Of a stretch of 64,000 nucleotides of DNA, positions 10,843 to 22,336 are shown piece after piece. The stretch spans positions 258,588,958 through 258,652,957 of the forward strand of contig NC_080540.1 of the NCBI RefSeq assembly GCF_028640845.1. The letters are read 5' to 3'. The notes below the pieces were generated by a model. The model did no database searches and was not told where the DNA came from. It worked only from the letters and a program-made list of their open reading frames with translations. Positions within the stretch are counted from its first letter, which is position 1. The number at the start of each line of letters is the position of its first letter. This DNA comes from Ahaetulla prasina. Its lineage: Eukaryota; Chordata; Lepidosauria; Squamata; Colubridae. Position numbers and translations under genes: made by a program.

Positions 10843-11151
10843 CAGAGGTGGGTTTCAGCAGGTTCTGACCAGTTCTGGAGAACTGGCAGCGGAAATTTTG
10901 AGTAGTTTGGAGAAACGGTAAATACCACCTCTGACTGGCCCCGCCCCCGTCTATTCTCTGCCTCATGAGTCCCAACTGATTGGGAGGAAATTGGGATTTT
11001 GCAGTAAACTTTTGCTGCATTGGGGAGGGAATGGAGATTTTACAGTATCCTTCCCCTGCCATGCCCACTAAGCCATGTCCACCAAGCCATGCCACACCCA
11101 CCAAGCCGCACCCACAGAACCGGTAGTAAAAAAAATTGAAATCCATCACTG
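10843..11151. mobile_element. hAT-type MITE, 309 bp
   Basis: Ends CAGAGGTGGGTTTCA and TTGAAATCCATCACTG. The flanking 8-mers GTACGAAT (10835-10842) and GTATGAAT (11152-11159) match at 7 of 8. The body has the 'ccggtagtaaaaa' and 'gcccacc' motifs shared with the copies at 19169 and 58397. Confidence 0.86.
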
Positions 11152-11159
11152 GTATGAAT

Positions 11160-11688
11160 AAATGGAGACAGTAGGATGGGATGGTAGGACGCTGGTGCAC
11201 TTATGCATGCTTCTTACTGACCTCTTAGGAAAGGGGTGAGTTGCTGAAATATCAGCTGGATATTTCACCGTTTTGTTTGGCATCCCGGACAAGCACCTGA
11301 AAAGCTGATCCCTAAAACCTGTCTTGCAACTTTCAGTTCCCCCGTTCCCTCCCCCCCCTATTTTTAAAAAAATTGTTTTCAGCCATCAGTGGCTGGAAAT
11401 TGCAAAGTGCATTGCTTTAGCAAAAAAGACACCTGGCCAAGAGGAGTGGGAGGGGTGGAGAGGGAAACCAAAAAGACAACAAATTATATTGATTGTGCAT
11501 TTTTGCTGTGATTTAATTAAAAAGGGCCCCATGAGAAGCAATTACCTGATTACAGAAGAATATCTTGTGATAGAAGAATAACAAATAATTAGGAAAACAT
11601 AAGTAGCTGAAGATACAGAGCAAAAACAACACCGAATGCAGAATTTGAAACATTAAACTACAGTATTGTTAGCATTTTTATACCCAGG
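11160..11688. other. No gene seen
   Basis: Spacer sequence with a C-rich run near 11345. No recognisable element. Confidence 0.5.
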
Positions 11689-11700
11689 TATAGTCATTCT

Positions 11701-12059
11701 TAGGGGATGCGGTGGCTTAGTGGCTAAGATGCTGAGCTTGTCGATCAAAAGGTCAGCAGTTCAGCGGTTCAAATCCCTAGTGCCGTGTAACAAGGTGAGC
11801 TCCTGTTACTTGTCCCAGCTTCTGCCAACCTAGAAGTTTGAAAGCACGTAAAAAATGCAAGTAGAAAAATAGGGACCAGCTTTGGTGGGAAGGTAACAGC
11901 GTTCCGTGCACCTTTGGCATTGAGTCATGCCGGCCACATGACCACGGAGACGTCTTCTGACAGCGCTGGCTCTTCGGCTTTGAAACAGAGATGAGCACTG
12001 CCCCCTAGAGTCGGGAACAGCTAGCATGTATGTGCAAGGGGAACCTTTACCTTTACCTT
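11701..12059 (+). mobile_element. Squam/Sauria-type SINE with Bov-B-like tail, young insertion
   Basis: A tRNA-like head (GGATGCGGTGGCTTAGTGGC; 'gcggttcaaatccc' box B) is followed by a middle region ending 'gactctagggggcag'-type sequence (here as its complement orientation 'ctagagtcgggaacag'). The tail is (ACCTTT)n. GAGTCGG...CT is the Bov-B LINE 3' signature. A perfect 12-bp duplication TATAGTCATTCT flanks it (11689-11700 and 12060-12071). Confidence 0.92.
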
Positions 12060-12206
12060 TATAGTCATTCTATCGACTGGAGTTACTTGGAGAAAAGTTC
12101 AATAAGTAAAATCTTCTGATGCAATGTAATTGCATAAAAGGTAATTTATAAATCATAGTAGGACAGCATTTCTTAAAGTGTGATTCCAGGTCCCCTGGGG
12201 TAGTCC

Positions 12207-12463
12207 CAGTAGTGAAATCTAAATTTCTTTCTTTGGGCGTGGCTTGGTGGGTGTGGCTTGGGGGGGTCATGTGACTGAGTGGATGTGGCTGTGTGACTGG
12301 GGGAGCAAAAGACAGAAACTCACTAACAATGTCCTGCTGGGGCAGAGTTGACTAGATGACCTCCAAGTCCCTTCCAGCCCGGGATTATCCTCTGAAGCTA
12401 CATCTAGTGCCAGGTTTGTAGTCCTTCCTTCCTCTCCTTTTTCCTCCCTCCCTCCCTCCCTCC

Positions 12464-12494
<31 letters not shown>

Positions 12495-12498
12495 TCTT

Positions 12499-12541
<43 letters not shown>

Positions 12542-12785
12542 ATCCCCCACACTCACACCCACCCCATTTTTTACCTACACCCCCCATTTTTTTGCCTAGC
12601 AGGCTTCAGCTTTTTTACCTTTTAAAAAATGCTTTTAAAAGTAAAAAAAAGGCTCTGATGATCGCGCGGCTCAGCTGGGCACGGGGGGGGGGGGCAGGGA
12701 TTTTTGCTACCGGTTCTCCGAACCACCCGCCGTCATTGCTATTGGATCGGCCGATCTGGTCCGAACCGGGAGCATTTCACCCCTG
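12207..12785. mobile_element. hAT-type MITE containing a CR1 tail and microsatellites
   Basis: Ends CAGTAGTGAAATC and GAGCATTTCACCCCTG. Flanks GGTAGTCC (12199-12206) and GGTGGTCC (12786-12793) match at 7 of 8. Inside are a CR1-like 3' fragment ('ctagatgacctccaagtccc', about 12350-12390) and a long CT/CTTT/CA microsatellite (about 12425-12541), which explain its 579-bp size. Confidence 0.82.
12425..12541. repeat. (CCCT)n, (CTTT)n, (CT)n and (CA)n microsatellite
   Basis: Compound pyrimidine tract inside the hAT-type MITE. It directly follows the CR1 3' fragment, consistent with growth from that LINE's tail. Confidence 0.93.
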
Positions 12786-12793
12786 GGTGGTCC

Positions 12794-13570
12794 CCCGACA
12801 CCCTCTTGGGATTTGCCAAATCAAAATGATTTGCCAGCTTATACTGAAATACAATGCAATAGTAAATTCCCATCAGACAATTGTGAAAAGTTGTTGCAGC
12901 AGTGAAAGCATCTATTTTCATTTTTAATATAAATATCAATAAATATAACCTATATAAAAAGTTCTTTCGAAGTCCTCCATAATTTTTACAAGTAGTAAAA
13001 GGGGGGAAAGAGGGGGAAAAATTAAGAAACACTGCAGTAGGGAATAACCATACTTTATTAACGTGTATACCAAAATTTGACCAAGAGTCAAAAAGCTAAT
13101 TATTAATGTAGGGACCCTTACAGAGCATGTGTTCAATTGGTTTGCAGCATTGGAATAGTTTTATTTTTAAAACTACTTTTACCAATTTTATTGTGGATCA
13201 ATCTTTCTCCACACTGGCAATTCTCAAATTTGTGGTATTTGAGTATGCTGGCTGGGGTATTCTGGGAGTTGAAGTCCACACAGCTTATAATTAGCAAGGT
13301 TGAAAAATTCTGCTATAGACAACCACTGCAATTAGGATAATGAATCACAGAGATTATGATTTACAGCTCCAAAGCTTGCAGACTCTTGATAAAATAAGGT
13401 TCCAAATAATTCAGAGGCAAAATAGAAGCCATCCTGGAATACACTCTTACTCTCCAACAGGAGAATGAAAATAGATGGGTGGAAAGTTAACCGGCATTCA
13501 CAATATTGAACTTTTCCTGTTTGTCTAAATGCCAGCCGTTGTGAGTTGAATATACACCAATTTTTTTTAG
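12794..13570. other. No gene; one probable old MITE
   Basis: Between about 13207 and 13316 the motif 'ctgggagttgaagtccacac' and inverted ends ('gcaattctcaaat' and 'ggttgaaaaattctgc') resemble a common reptile hAT-type MITE, read on the minus strand. The rest holds nothing I recognise. Confidence 0.45.
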
Positions 13571-13578
13571 CATATATA

Positions 13579-13991
13579 CAGGGGTGGGCTGCTGGGGGTT
13601 CGCAGGGGTTCGGACCTCAAGCTAAGAGTCTGTGCAGTTTGGAGAACCCTCAAATCCCATTCCTGGCTGGTCCTTCCCGCTCTGCCCCACCCTTCCCAGG
13701 AATCTCCATGCGGTCCGTTTTGGATGTAGTTAAGTGCAGGGCACGTGCGGAGGCTCGGGGAGGGCAAAAACGGGCCTACCGGAAGTTCGGAAAGGGCCTC
13801 CAGAGCGTGGGGATGCAGTTTTCGCCCTCCCGGAAGCTCAAAGAAAGCCTCCGGAGGACAAAAAGGAGGGCAAAAAAACAACAACACCCCGCCGCGGTGC
13901 AGGAGGCTGACTAGGCCACACCCACTATGGCCATACTCACCCAACAACTGGGCAGATAACCCCTTGTTAAAATTTTTGAAGCCTACCCCCT
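13579..13991. mobile_element. hAT-type MITE, 413 bp
   Basis: Left end CAGGGGTGGGCTGCTG and right end GAAGCCTACCCCCT (last base mutated). Flanks CATATATA (13571-13578) and CATATGTA (13992-13999) match at 7 of 8. The G/C-rich interior gives rise to long spurious open frames on both strands. Confidence 0.75.
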
Positions 13992-13999
13992 CATATGTA

Positions 14000-14640
14000 T
14001 AATCAGATTTCCTCAATTTCTCCCATCCTTGATAGAGAAAAAGTGCATAATTTAAAAAATATTTTAAAAGGCAAAGGAAGAATATAGAGAAGTACATTTC
14101 TGTGCCCGAATTAGGAAAGCAAGTAGAATGCACATTGCTGTTGATGGGAATCAACCCAAGAATCCAATGGAGGTGCCAGTATAAAGAAGCCGAAGACTTT
14201 GTTCTGGAATTCAGGTTATCTTTAAGGAAGAGGTAACTGATTTAGTTTGATGTTGCTTTAAGATTTAATGTTGTCTATTTCTGTCAGAAATCTTATTTTT
14301 ATTCCTACTTCTCTGTCTAAGAAGGGCATTCTATATAATTTCAGATTGTTAAAAGTTTTATTTATTTTTTGTCATTAATTTCTTCATAAATAATTTGAAA
14401 GCCATGTCTGTTGCTGAGATCACTAATGATAGTGTCTGGTGAAACCATGACATGTATTTTTGGAATTGCGCTTCATATACCATATCATATATTATGAAGG
14501 ACTATTTGAAATAATAAAGTTTGATTTTGTATATCCCTCAGGAAGTTATTTAATCTCCCAAATTGAATGAATAACTAAAACCAACTGTTACATATCTTTA
14601 TGCTTCAAAGACAGGGGGTTTCACTATAAATGTTACTTAT
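14000..14640. other. No gene seen
   Basis: A/T-rich spacer, nothing recognisable. Confidence 0.5.
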
Positions 14641-14739
14641 TCCCCACTGCCACCCCGTTTATTTTATGTTAGCCAAAAAGGTTGCAGGATTGGAAAACAG
14701 TGTGGTTACAGGGAGGAAGCCGATCCACTCCCAATCCTT

Positions 14740-14813
14740 ATTTTTCTTTTTTTCCTCTCCAAAAACTAAGGTGCGTCTTATACTCCGGTGCGTTTTATAG
14801 TCCAAAAATATGG
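14740..14813. mobile_element. Mariner-type MITE, right end
   Basis: Carries 'aaaactaaggtgcgtcttat' and 'tagtccaaaaatatgg' followed by TA (14814-14815). This is the right terminus of the same MITE family as 41388. The left part is too diverged to place. Confidence 0.6.
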
Positions 14814-14903
14814 TACATTCATGTGTAGGATTGTGCCACTACAGTCATGCAGGAAGATGGTGGGGAAAGGATTTATGTATGTTTTCCTTAGGATAGGGTA
14901 GAG

Positions 14904-15131
14904 CAGTGATGGCTAACCTTTTCCAGACTGAGTGCCCAAAGCACACACGCAAACCCCCAAACTGCAATGCATGCGCGGTCCTGTGCATGTGCCCCACCCC
15001 GCATGCACCCCACCCCCTGCGCATGCATAGGTGGCACCCTATACACACCCCGATGTATGTGCTCGCGGCACTCCTGCATACCCCCCACCCCCTCGTATGT
15101 GCAGCAGAGACCCGATAACCAGTTGGCTGGT
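14904..15131. mobile_element. hAT-type MITE, right end lost
   Basis: Starts CAGTGATGGCTAACCTTTTCC, followed by 'gagtgcccaaa' and repeated 'gcatgcgc' and 'caccccc' motifs. This resembles a reptile hAT MITE (CAGTGGTGGCGAACC). The body reaches 'ccagttggctgg', where it meets an L2 tail, and no right terminus is present. Confidence 0.65.
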
Positions 15132-15208
15132 ATTATTTATTTATTTATTTATTTAATTTATTTATTTATTGAATTTTTATACCGCCCTTCTCCCGAGGGA
15201 CTCAGTGG
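15132..15208 (-). mobile_element. L2 LINE 3' terminus
   Basis: (TATT)n and 'ataccgcccttctcccgag' are the reverse complement of the 3' end of the L2 at 21089-24556. Only the UTR hairpin and tail remain. Confidence 0.8.
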
Positions 15209-16835
15209 GATGAATTGGAGAATTATTACCCTTTATCTGCAGTCAGGAGTGTTTTCTTTTCTCCATCCTCCTTCTTTGAAAATTGCTTTTGCAATGCACT
15301 AGCTACCAAGGAGAATAATAAGGTGTGGAACGGAGAGATCGTCTCTGCCTTTGGGCTGCCATCATTATCTACTATACTATGGCAGCCATGTATGGAAGTT
15401 TCAACACGCTTGGGAAAATGGAGGCACTAATGTGATTGGGCACACAGCAGGTTTTGAATTGATTCTGGAATTAAAGGAGCTATTTTTAGGAGGAGAATAA
15501 AATTACAAATCAAACTGGTGGAGGTTGTACGTGTTTCCCATCATGAAATGCAGTCTTTGTTGCTTTTCATTATATTCACATCTCTTGGAATAAGTTTTTC
15601 TTTGTGTTTTGGTATACTGATAAGCAAACTGCTAATTTGTGGTTTTTTTCTGATAGTTGGCTTGTTTATCATTACAGCAAGATATAGTAAAATATCAGCA
15701 CTGAATAATAAACAAAATACAGCTGAACTGTTCAAAGGCAGAACCATTTACTGTTTTAAACCAAGGAAAAAATCTGCTTTTGCATTCTGTTATTTGAATG
15801 TGTTTACTCCACATACTTTATTGTAGCTTGTCAAAATATTTTATATAATCTGGTGGGTAATTTACCTTTCCTAGTCAGATCAGTGAAGGGGACAAAATCC
15901 ACCTTTGTGCATTATTCATAAAAGGTTATACAGTATAAAATCAATATGCTTCTCTTAAAAATCATAAAGTCAGCCAGGTAAAATATGAAATGAAGAATAT
16001 AATGAAATTATATTTAGAATATTAATTATATGTGGTTCTGAATATGGTATGATATATGTAATTTTCTATGTGCAAATGTTACACTTGCTCTTCTATGACA
16101 TCAAAGTGTATGGGGAAAGCCAATGGTTCACTAGTGCCAAGTTTGGTTTATTAAATCAAAATTCATCTTTCAACTGCTTTACAAGCAACTTTTTTTTTAC
16201 TTGTGAGATAGGTTGTATAATTCTGAACTGAGAGATATTCCCATTCACAACTGTGATGACAATAGTGATGTTTGATCAATGTCTGAAAATGGACTATGGA
16301 TAAAAAAACATGAAATTGACCAAAAAGGGCAGATCATGTCCTTTTTTCTTATACTTCTACTATTTTTTTTAAAGCACCTTGGTTAGATTTGAATCTTGCT
16401 ACAGCATCACCCTGGAGCATAGAATGATAAGATGACCAACTCTATATATAATTCAAATGAATAAATAAATAATGTGTGCTGAAATTACTATATCACTTCT
16501 ATAGAAGGTAAGCAGAAACCTACCTTATGGGGATGTATTATACCCACCTCAGGCACAATCTGTCCTCTTTCTGCTTCAATATGCTTAATTCAGAAATGTA
16601 TCCATTAAAAATGCAGAGAACTTGTTGCATTGACAGTATGACCTTGAGCATATACATGATATTATCTCTCTGCAATATTTTTTCCCCTCCAAGTCCAAAA
16701 GATACTAGACATCTGGTGCTCCAAAACTTGTTCTCCTTTAAAAATTAATGGTAGGGCATATAACCTAGAGATACAAGATTCATGCCCAACCAACTTTCTT
16801 ATTCCAGTCATTTTTGAGGGGGTGGTCAGGACTTA
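15209..16835. other. No gene seen
   Basis: About 1.6 kb of A/T-rich sequence. A 102-residue open frame at 15518-15826 is hydrophobic in its first half, but it has no motif and no supporting context. Confidence 0.5.
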
Positions 16836-16839
16836 GGTC

Positions 16840-17367
16840 TGTTAGAAGAAATGTCCATCTGGGTTCAGTTCCAAGTGAGGAAAAAGACACTGGAAACATG
16901 GAGACTGCTTGGAAAGATGGTTTAATGGTGGTCAGGATCACATGGCTTGAGTTCCTGAACAGAAAAGGGTGAGATGCTGAGCGTGCCCTGGTTTTATGCT
17001 TTCTCTGAGTTTTGAACTTCCTGGGGCACAGGAAGAGTATCCTGATTGGTTGTCAGATTCCCAGGGGATTGGGGTCTTGGCTAGTCTTGCTGGCTGATGT
17101 AATCTTCCCAAGTGCCATGTGGTGAGTTTCTGTTGCTTGATGGGTCCTATTGAGTTGCAGATGATGGTCCATTGACAAAGGTGGGAGAATGAGTTTCTGT
17201 CTCTGACCCATTGACAAAGGTGGGGGGGAGGCAGAAAGTTGCAGGGAGCTGCTTTGTCCTTAAAACGTGTTTCTCCATTTCTCATCCAGGGAAATATAAT
17301 ATTCTGCCCTTTTTAATATTTCCTAAGATATTTCATTCTTCTAGGAGGCGGGTGCTAACTTCCTACA
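16840..17367 (-). mobile_element. Solo LTR with 4-bp target duplication
   Basis: A 528-bp segment with TGTTAGAAG...CTTCCTACA ends, flanked by GGTC on both sides (16836-16839 and 17368-17371). On the minus strand it has an ATAAAA box ('gcataaaaccagggcacgc') and then 'attaaaccatc', which may be a degenerate polyadenylation signal. No internal retroviral region is present, so it is a recombination-derived solo LTR. ERV and Gypsy origin cannot be separated here. Confidence 0.62.
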
Positions 17368-17371
17368 GGTC

Positions 17372-19160
17372 CATAAGGCATGGCCCAGTATGACAGCAAG
17401 ATGAGCCCATTTGATGATAGCATTACTTGCAAAAAAAAGATGTAACATATAAAACAAGTGCAGCCATTAGAACTGACAGGAGACAGGAATCTAATTTGTA
17501 TTCTGCAAGTTAGTTTGCTTTACATTTACAAGAACATGGGTTTTAATATGTTAAGGAATGTGACTTACATTGTCTATTTTTGCAGAGTTTTATGTTACAA
17601 GAAATCTCTTGGGCCAAAATAGCCACAAGCATTTTCTTTTCCTAGGGGGATCGATTTGGGGGGCAGCTTCTGAGATGTAGCTATTCAGCACAGCTCTATT
17701 GACTTCCATGAAACAATGTTAACATACCATCAAATTATGGTTCATTTCTGTCTACTGCACAGACGTTTCAGATTGTAATATTATAGGCTGCTGTTCAAGG
17801 AAACTTATTAGACATTGATCTTAGAGAGGTGATCATGCTCACATGGGCTTCCCAGCCTCAAAATCTTCCCCATTCAGGTGAAGAATGGGCTACCATCTCA
17901 GAAAGAAAGGGAAAGAGATCCATTGCTATTCCAGAATCATAAAAACACAGAACTTTTTCTCTTGCATTCTGGGGATGCATTGGCATATAAGATTTGGAAG
18001 TGAACTACAAGTATCTTTTGGAAAACAAAAGCTCAACAGAGTATATAGGTGACCTAAGTCATACAACAGAGAAAATGTTTCTAAATCTGTATGGCAAAAT
18101 CTGCAACTTCAATGCAGGGATGTCTGTTTGTGAGAGGAACCAAAAAAAGTCAAGTTGGGTGGAGCTTTGATTGCCACCTTGCCTTTTTTAATCTCCATCT
18201 CCTGCGCCTCCCAATAAATGCATGATTTTGGCATTTGCAAAGTTCCTAAAAGTTGATAAATAAGCATTCCTAAAACCTGACACCTTAAGAATTAAGTGAT
18301 CTGGATTTTTTTTAAAAAAGATAATGAACTAAAAAGAGGTAGATATTTCAGAGAACACGTTTTTTTTTCAGAGCAAGACATCACATTTAGAATAAAGAAT
18401 TGAGGACCTAGCTCCTTGATTCTTTATTCTAAAGAACTGCATATATTTCTCCAGGCAAACTCTAAGAAGCAAAAGAGAGAGAGAGAGAAGAAGGGATTAA
18501 GTCTGTAAAAGAACAGACAGATCAAAGATAGGTGAAGATCTTGTCCGTATACATACTAATGGCCTGAATGCCAGCCCTAATTTCCAAGGTAGCTATAAGA
18601 GTTTCTGCTTACATTTTTCACGCTGAAATGAAAGTCCCTGTCTCAAAAAATAGCTGAATGTAGGAAGAATGGGGTATCAAACAATAATTCTATGGTTTAG
18701 GTAGGGTACTTTTTTTTTTTTTGGTCCACTGCTAACTTGCCTAGGATTAACATATCTGAGCTGCAAAAAGCCAGTCAACTTTTGACAAAGTACAAACAGA
18801 ATTGTGTATCTCTTTTCTGCCATCTTGTGGTTGTACGGCTTTTATAACCAATATATGTAAACTATTAACATTAGTCTTCTGGAACGTTTAGGTAAAGCTG
18901 GTAGAGACAACATATTCTCTACCAGCAATATTTTTTTTTAAAGTAAAAATGGTTCTTTCTTCCCTGTGAACATTCTGAGGACTATGAAGTGGCAGCAAGG
19001 AAATAAGAAAGTCCTAATTCTTTGCTTTCTTCTAGAGGGTGACTAGATGTGGTTGAATCCTAACCATGTGGTGAAATGAAGTCTGATTCCCAGGAGAAGA
19101 GGTTGAATTCGAGAGGGCAAAGAGACAATAAAACTTAGAAAGTTTAGGTGGCAGGAAGAG
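17372..19160. other. No gene seen
   Basis: About 1.8 kb without a recognisable element or coding signature. Short homopolymer runs occur near 18310, 18360 and 18710. Confidence 0.5.
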
Positions 19161-19168
19161 GGTTAAAC

Positions 19169-19453
19169 CAGTGGTGAAATCCAATTTTTTTTTACTACCG
19201 GTTCTGTGGGCGTGGCTTGGTGGGCATGGCAGGGGAAGGATACTGCTAAATCTCCATTCCTACCCCACTCCAGGAGAGGATACTGAAAAATCTCCATTCC
19301 CTCCCTACTCCTGTGGGGAGGATATTGCAAAATCTCCATTCCCACCCCACTCTGGAGACAGCCAAAGGTGATATTTGCTGGTTCTCCAAACTACTCAAAA
19401 TTTCCGCTACCGGTTCTCCAGAACCTGTCAGAACCTGCTGGATTTCACCCCTG
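19169..19453. mobile_element. hAT-type MITE, weak target duplication
   Basis: Ends CAGTGGTGAAATCC and GGATTTCACCCCTG are perfect inverted repeats over most of their length. The flanks match only 5 of 8. Internally it has three imperfect tandem copies of a unit ending 'aaatctccattcc' (about 19240-19345). Confidence 0.82.
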
Positions 19454-19571
19454 ATTAAAACGGTTCCTCCCTAGCAATTCCCAGAGTATATCTATAGTTA
19501 TGTTAATTGTTGCTTTAGTCTAGCAAGATTCTGTCCATAGATGAAGAACAATAAATGAAACTACTCAGAAG

Positions 19572-19836
19572 CAGCGGTGGGCTGCTGACGGTTGGAACCG
19601 GTTCGGGCAAACCGGTAGTTCTGACGATCAGCTGGTCCTGCCCACCTGCCGCCACCCTATCCTGTCCTATATTTCCTTCTTTTTGGCTCAGCAGATTCGC
19701 GCAGCACAGCTGATTACTGTGCCTCCGCTGTCATACTTACCGGGGCTGCCTTAGAAGGTAAGCAGCTGAGCGTCAAATTGCTGTAGCTAACTGCATTCAC
19801 AAAACTGGTTGTTAAAGTAGTTGCAGCCCACCACTG
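19572..19836. mobile_element. hAT-type MITE, perfect 8-bp target duplication
   Basis: Ends CAGCGGTGGGCTGCTG and GCAGCCCACCACTG, flanked by CTCAGAAG on both sides (19564-19571 and 19837-19844). The interior is the same subfamily as 30836, sharing 'cctatcctgtcctatatttc' and 'gctgccttagaaggtaagca'. Confidence 0.9.
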
Positions 19837-20323
19837 CTCAGAAGTAACTCCATGTGTTGTTCTTGGTTCTTGGGGTCCTGACAATCCATGGTGCAGCATC
19901 AGAATACATCAGGCAGCATGTTGTCAGAATTGAATCTGCCCATCAAGAAAGAGCCTGTTGAAAGTTCCCTTCCCCTGCCTCAATTCAGTAAACAGGTGAC
20001 TGTAATTTCAATGCATTTTCAAACCCAGCAATTATACACAGAGACTTGATTTACTTTAGTAAATTAATTATGGCTATTTAATAACTGTGATTTGACTGCT
20101 GAGAATTTCTAGCCATCATGTACAAAACTTACGGCTTTACAAGTAGTGGGTTGAATTGTCACAACAATATGAAGTTTTTCTTGTAAATTAAACGTATTGG
20201 CATCTTTGTAGTATAAACAGAGGTCATATAATCATTTTACTTGCACTCAAAGGGTAAATTATTAGTTTGCAATTTTCAAAGTTAAAGGTGAAATTTAGAT
20301 TTCATTTCATTTATGTAACTTAA

Positions 20324-20671
20324 AGTAAAGATAAAGGTTTCCCTCACACTTATGTGCTAGTCGTTCCCGACTCTAGGGGGCAGTGCTCATCTCTGTTTCA
20401 AAGCCGAAGAGCCAGCGCTGTCTGAAGACATCTCCATGGTCATGTGGCCGCATGACTAAATGCCAAAGGCGCACGGAATGCTGTTACCTTCCCACCAAAG
20501 GTGGTCCCTATTTTTCTACTTGCATTTTTTACGTGCTTTCAAACTGGGAAAGCTGGGACAAATAATGGGAGCTCACCCCGTTACGTGGCACTAGAGATTC
20601 AAACCACTGAACTGCTGACCTTTTGATCGACAAGATCAGCATCTTAGCCATTGAGCCATTACGTCCCTACA
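20324..20671 (-). mobile_element. Squam/Sauria-type SINE, young insertion
   Basis: Reverse-strand copy of the SINE at 11701. The tail is at the left ('gtaaagataaaggtttccc'), 'cccgactctagggggcagtg' is the Bov-B-like part, and the tRNA-like head is at the right ('ttagccattgagccattacg'). A perfect 11-bp duplication ATGTAACTTAA flanks it (20313-20323 and 20672-20682). Confidence 0.92.
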
Positions 20672-20934
20672 ATGTAACTTAACAGGGGTTGTATTTAAGC
20701 TAAATATTTTTTAAAAACCAGTTGTTTTTGTGAAGGTGGTACCTTTTTTAAAAAAAAAGTTTTATTTTAACATTCATATCCAATAACATATTTAATGTAC
20801 CATCATATACAATTAATCGGACCTGCCCGGTCACCACCCCCTTCCTTTAACTCTCTTCCCTTCTCTACCTATCTATGGATCATTACCATGGACGCTATCT
20901 GTCTATTTCCTTTTGGGTTTAACATCTTTGTCAT

Positions 20935-20990
20935 CATGTTCCAGCCATTATTATTTGTCATCATGTTCCAGCTATTATTCATTTCATCTG
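20935..20990. repeat. Direct repeat in the half-L1 3' region
   Basis: 'catcatgttccag' with flanking 'attatt' occurs twice, 28 bases apart. It lies inside the 3' portion of the ORF1-only L1. Confidence 0.8.
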
Positions 20991-21540
20991 ATAACTGGAC
21001 ATCTATTGGAGGTTCCATCATGTATGACTGTTCTGCCAACCTGGGACTTTATCATCCTAATGTCTTTCACCGATTCTTATTTCTTCTATGCATTACTCTG
21101 CACGTGAACTCTTGCGCCTGCGAGGTGCCCCCGCCTCGCAGGAATGGCCCACTTTGTTGCCAAGGGCCGGCCTCAATGACGGGTTTTGGGACCCACAGAG
21201 GTGGCATGCGTTGAAAAAGAGCCTTTGGGGTTTTTTAAATAGGGAATTTTTAAGGGGAGGGAGGGTTAGAACGGGTGTTGGGGGAAACCCGTCGGGGAGG
21301 GTATGTCCAGTCCCAGCGCGCGCTCACGATAGTATTTTAGTTGGTCCGAAGACAGGGGGAGAGGGGATTGTGCAGAGCAGAGAATGTTTTTCCATCTGTA
21401 CGGTAAGTGGGAGAGGCAGGTGCGGAGGCAGGGAGCCATATAGTTCTTCGGGAGCACGTGTTGGATGTTTAAAAGCGATCACGTGCTCCGGCCCCCCAGT
21501 CCTTACTCGTTCCCCGGATGGTCAAGACCCTCAGAGTTTG

Positions 21541-22263
21541 GGTCTGCGGCTGATGCTTTGCAATGCCCGGTCCATGGTCAATAAGGCTCCCCTGATTTGT
21601 GACCTTATTCAGAGGGAGTCCGCGGACTTTATGGGCATTACGGAGACCTGGTTGGGCACAGAAGGGGGTGTACCCCTGATTGAACTGTGCCCTCCGGGTT
21701 TCCGGGCATTCCATCAGCCGAGGTCCCAAGGTAGGGATGGGGAGGTGGCGGTTGTGATAAACGAAAGTTTGGAGCCGAGGGAGTCCACTGTTCCTCAGAT
21801 AGCTGGTTGTGAATCCCTCCTTGTGAAGTGGGGCCACCGGAATCAGATGGGGTTGTTGATCACGTACCTGGCTCCTTGCTGTGTGACTACAGCCCTACCT
21901 GAGCTACTAGAGGTGCTTGCTGGCGTGGCGGTTGAGATTCCCAGACTTTTGGTCTTGGGGGATTTCAACTTGCCATCGGCCGGCTTGTCATCAACGGTGG
22001 TTCAGGAGTTCCAGGCCTCCATGACGGCCTTGGACCTGATTCAAGTAACTGATGGCCCTACACAGATTGGGGGAGGCGCGCTAGACCTGATTTTTATCTC
22101 TGGTCAGTGGGTTAATGATCTGGTTTTAGGAGATATAGTGAAGGTACCGGTGTCATGGTCAGATCATTTTCTTCTTCGCCTAGACTTTCAGACCGCTGCT
22201 CACTACCGCAGGGAGACGGAGCCACTGCGTTGGTTCCGTCCCAGGCGCCTGAGAGGTTCCTGA
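21541..22263 (+). pseudogene. L2 endonuclease domain
   Basis: The endonuclease nicks target DNA to prime reverse transcription. The open frame (from 21088) carries MLCNARSMVNKAPLICDLI, ITETWLG, CPPGF, LVLGDFN and, at the end, SWSDHFLLRLDF. These include the N, E, D and SDH active-site motifs of the family. The frame closes at 22263, and the sequence continues in another frame from about 22337, so at least one frameshift breaks the protein. The G/C content is far above the flanking A/T-rich DNA. Confidence 0.88.
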
Positions 22264-22336
22264 CGGAGCTTGGGCCGTTTCTGAGGATCTTACCCACGGC
22301 ACGACTGAAGAACTGGTTGCGGCCTGGGAACGGGCC

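Noticed and set aside
13567..14154. 195-residue minus-strand frame
   Set aside because: It covers a G/C-rich MITE and its flanks, and the composition explains its length.
15518..15826. 102-residue frame with hydrophobic segments, a possible small membrane protein
   Set aside because: No conserved motif, no splice or promoter context, and A/T-rich DNA readily gives such frames.
20730..20745. Reading the left part (20746-21088) and right part (24557-27252) as two unrelated insertions
   Set aside because: The exact 16-bp repeat at both outer ends and the matching orientation fit one element interrupted by L2 better.
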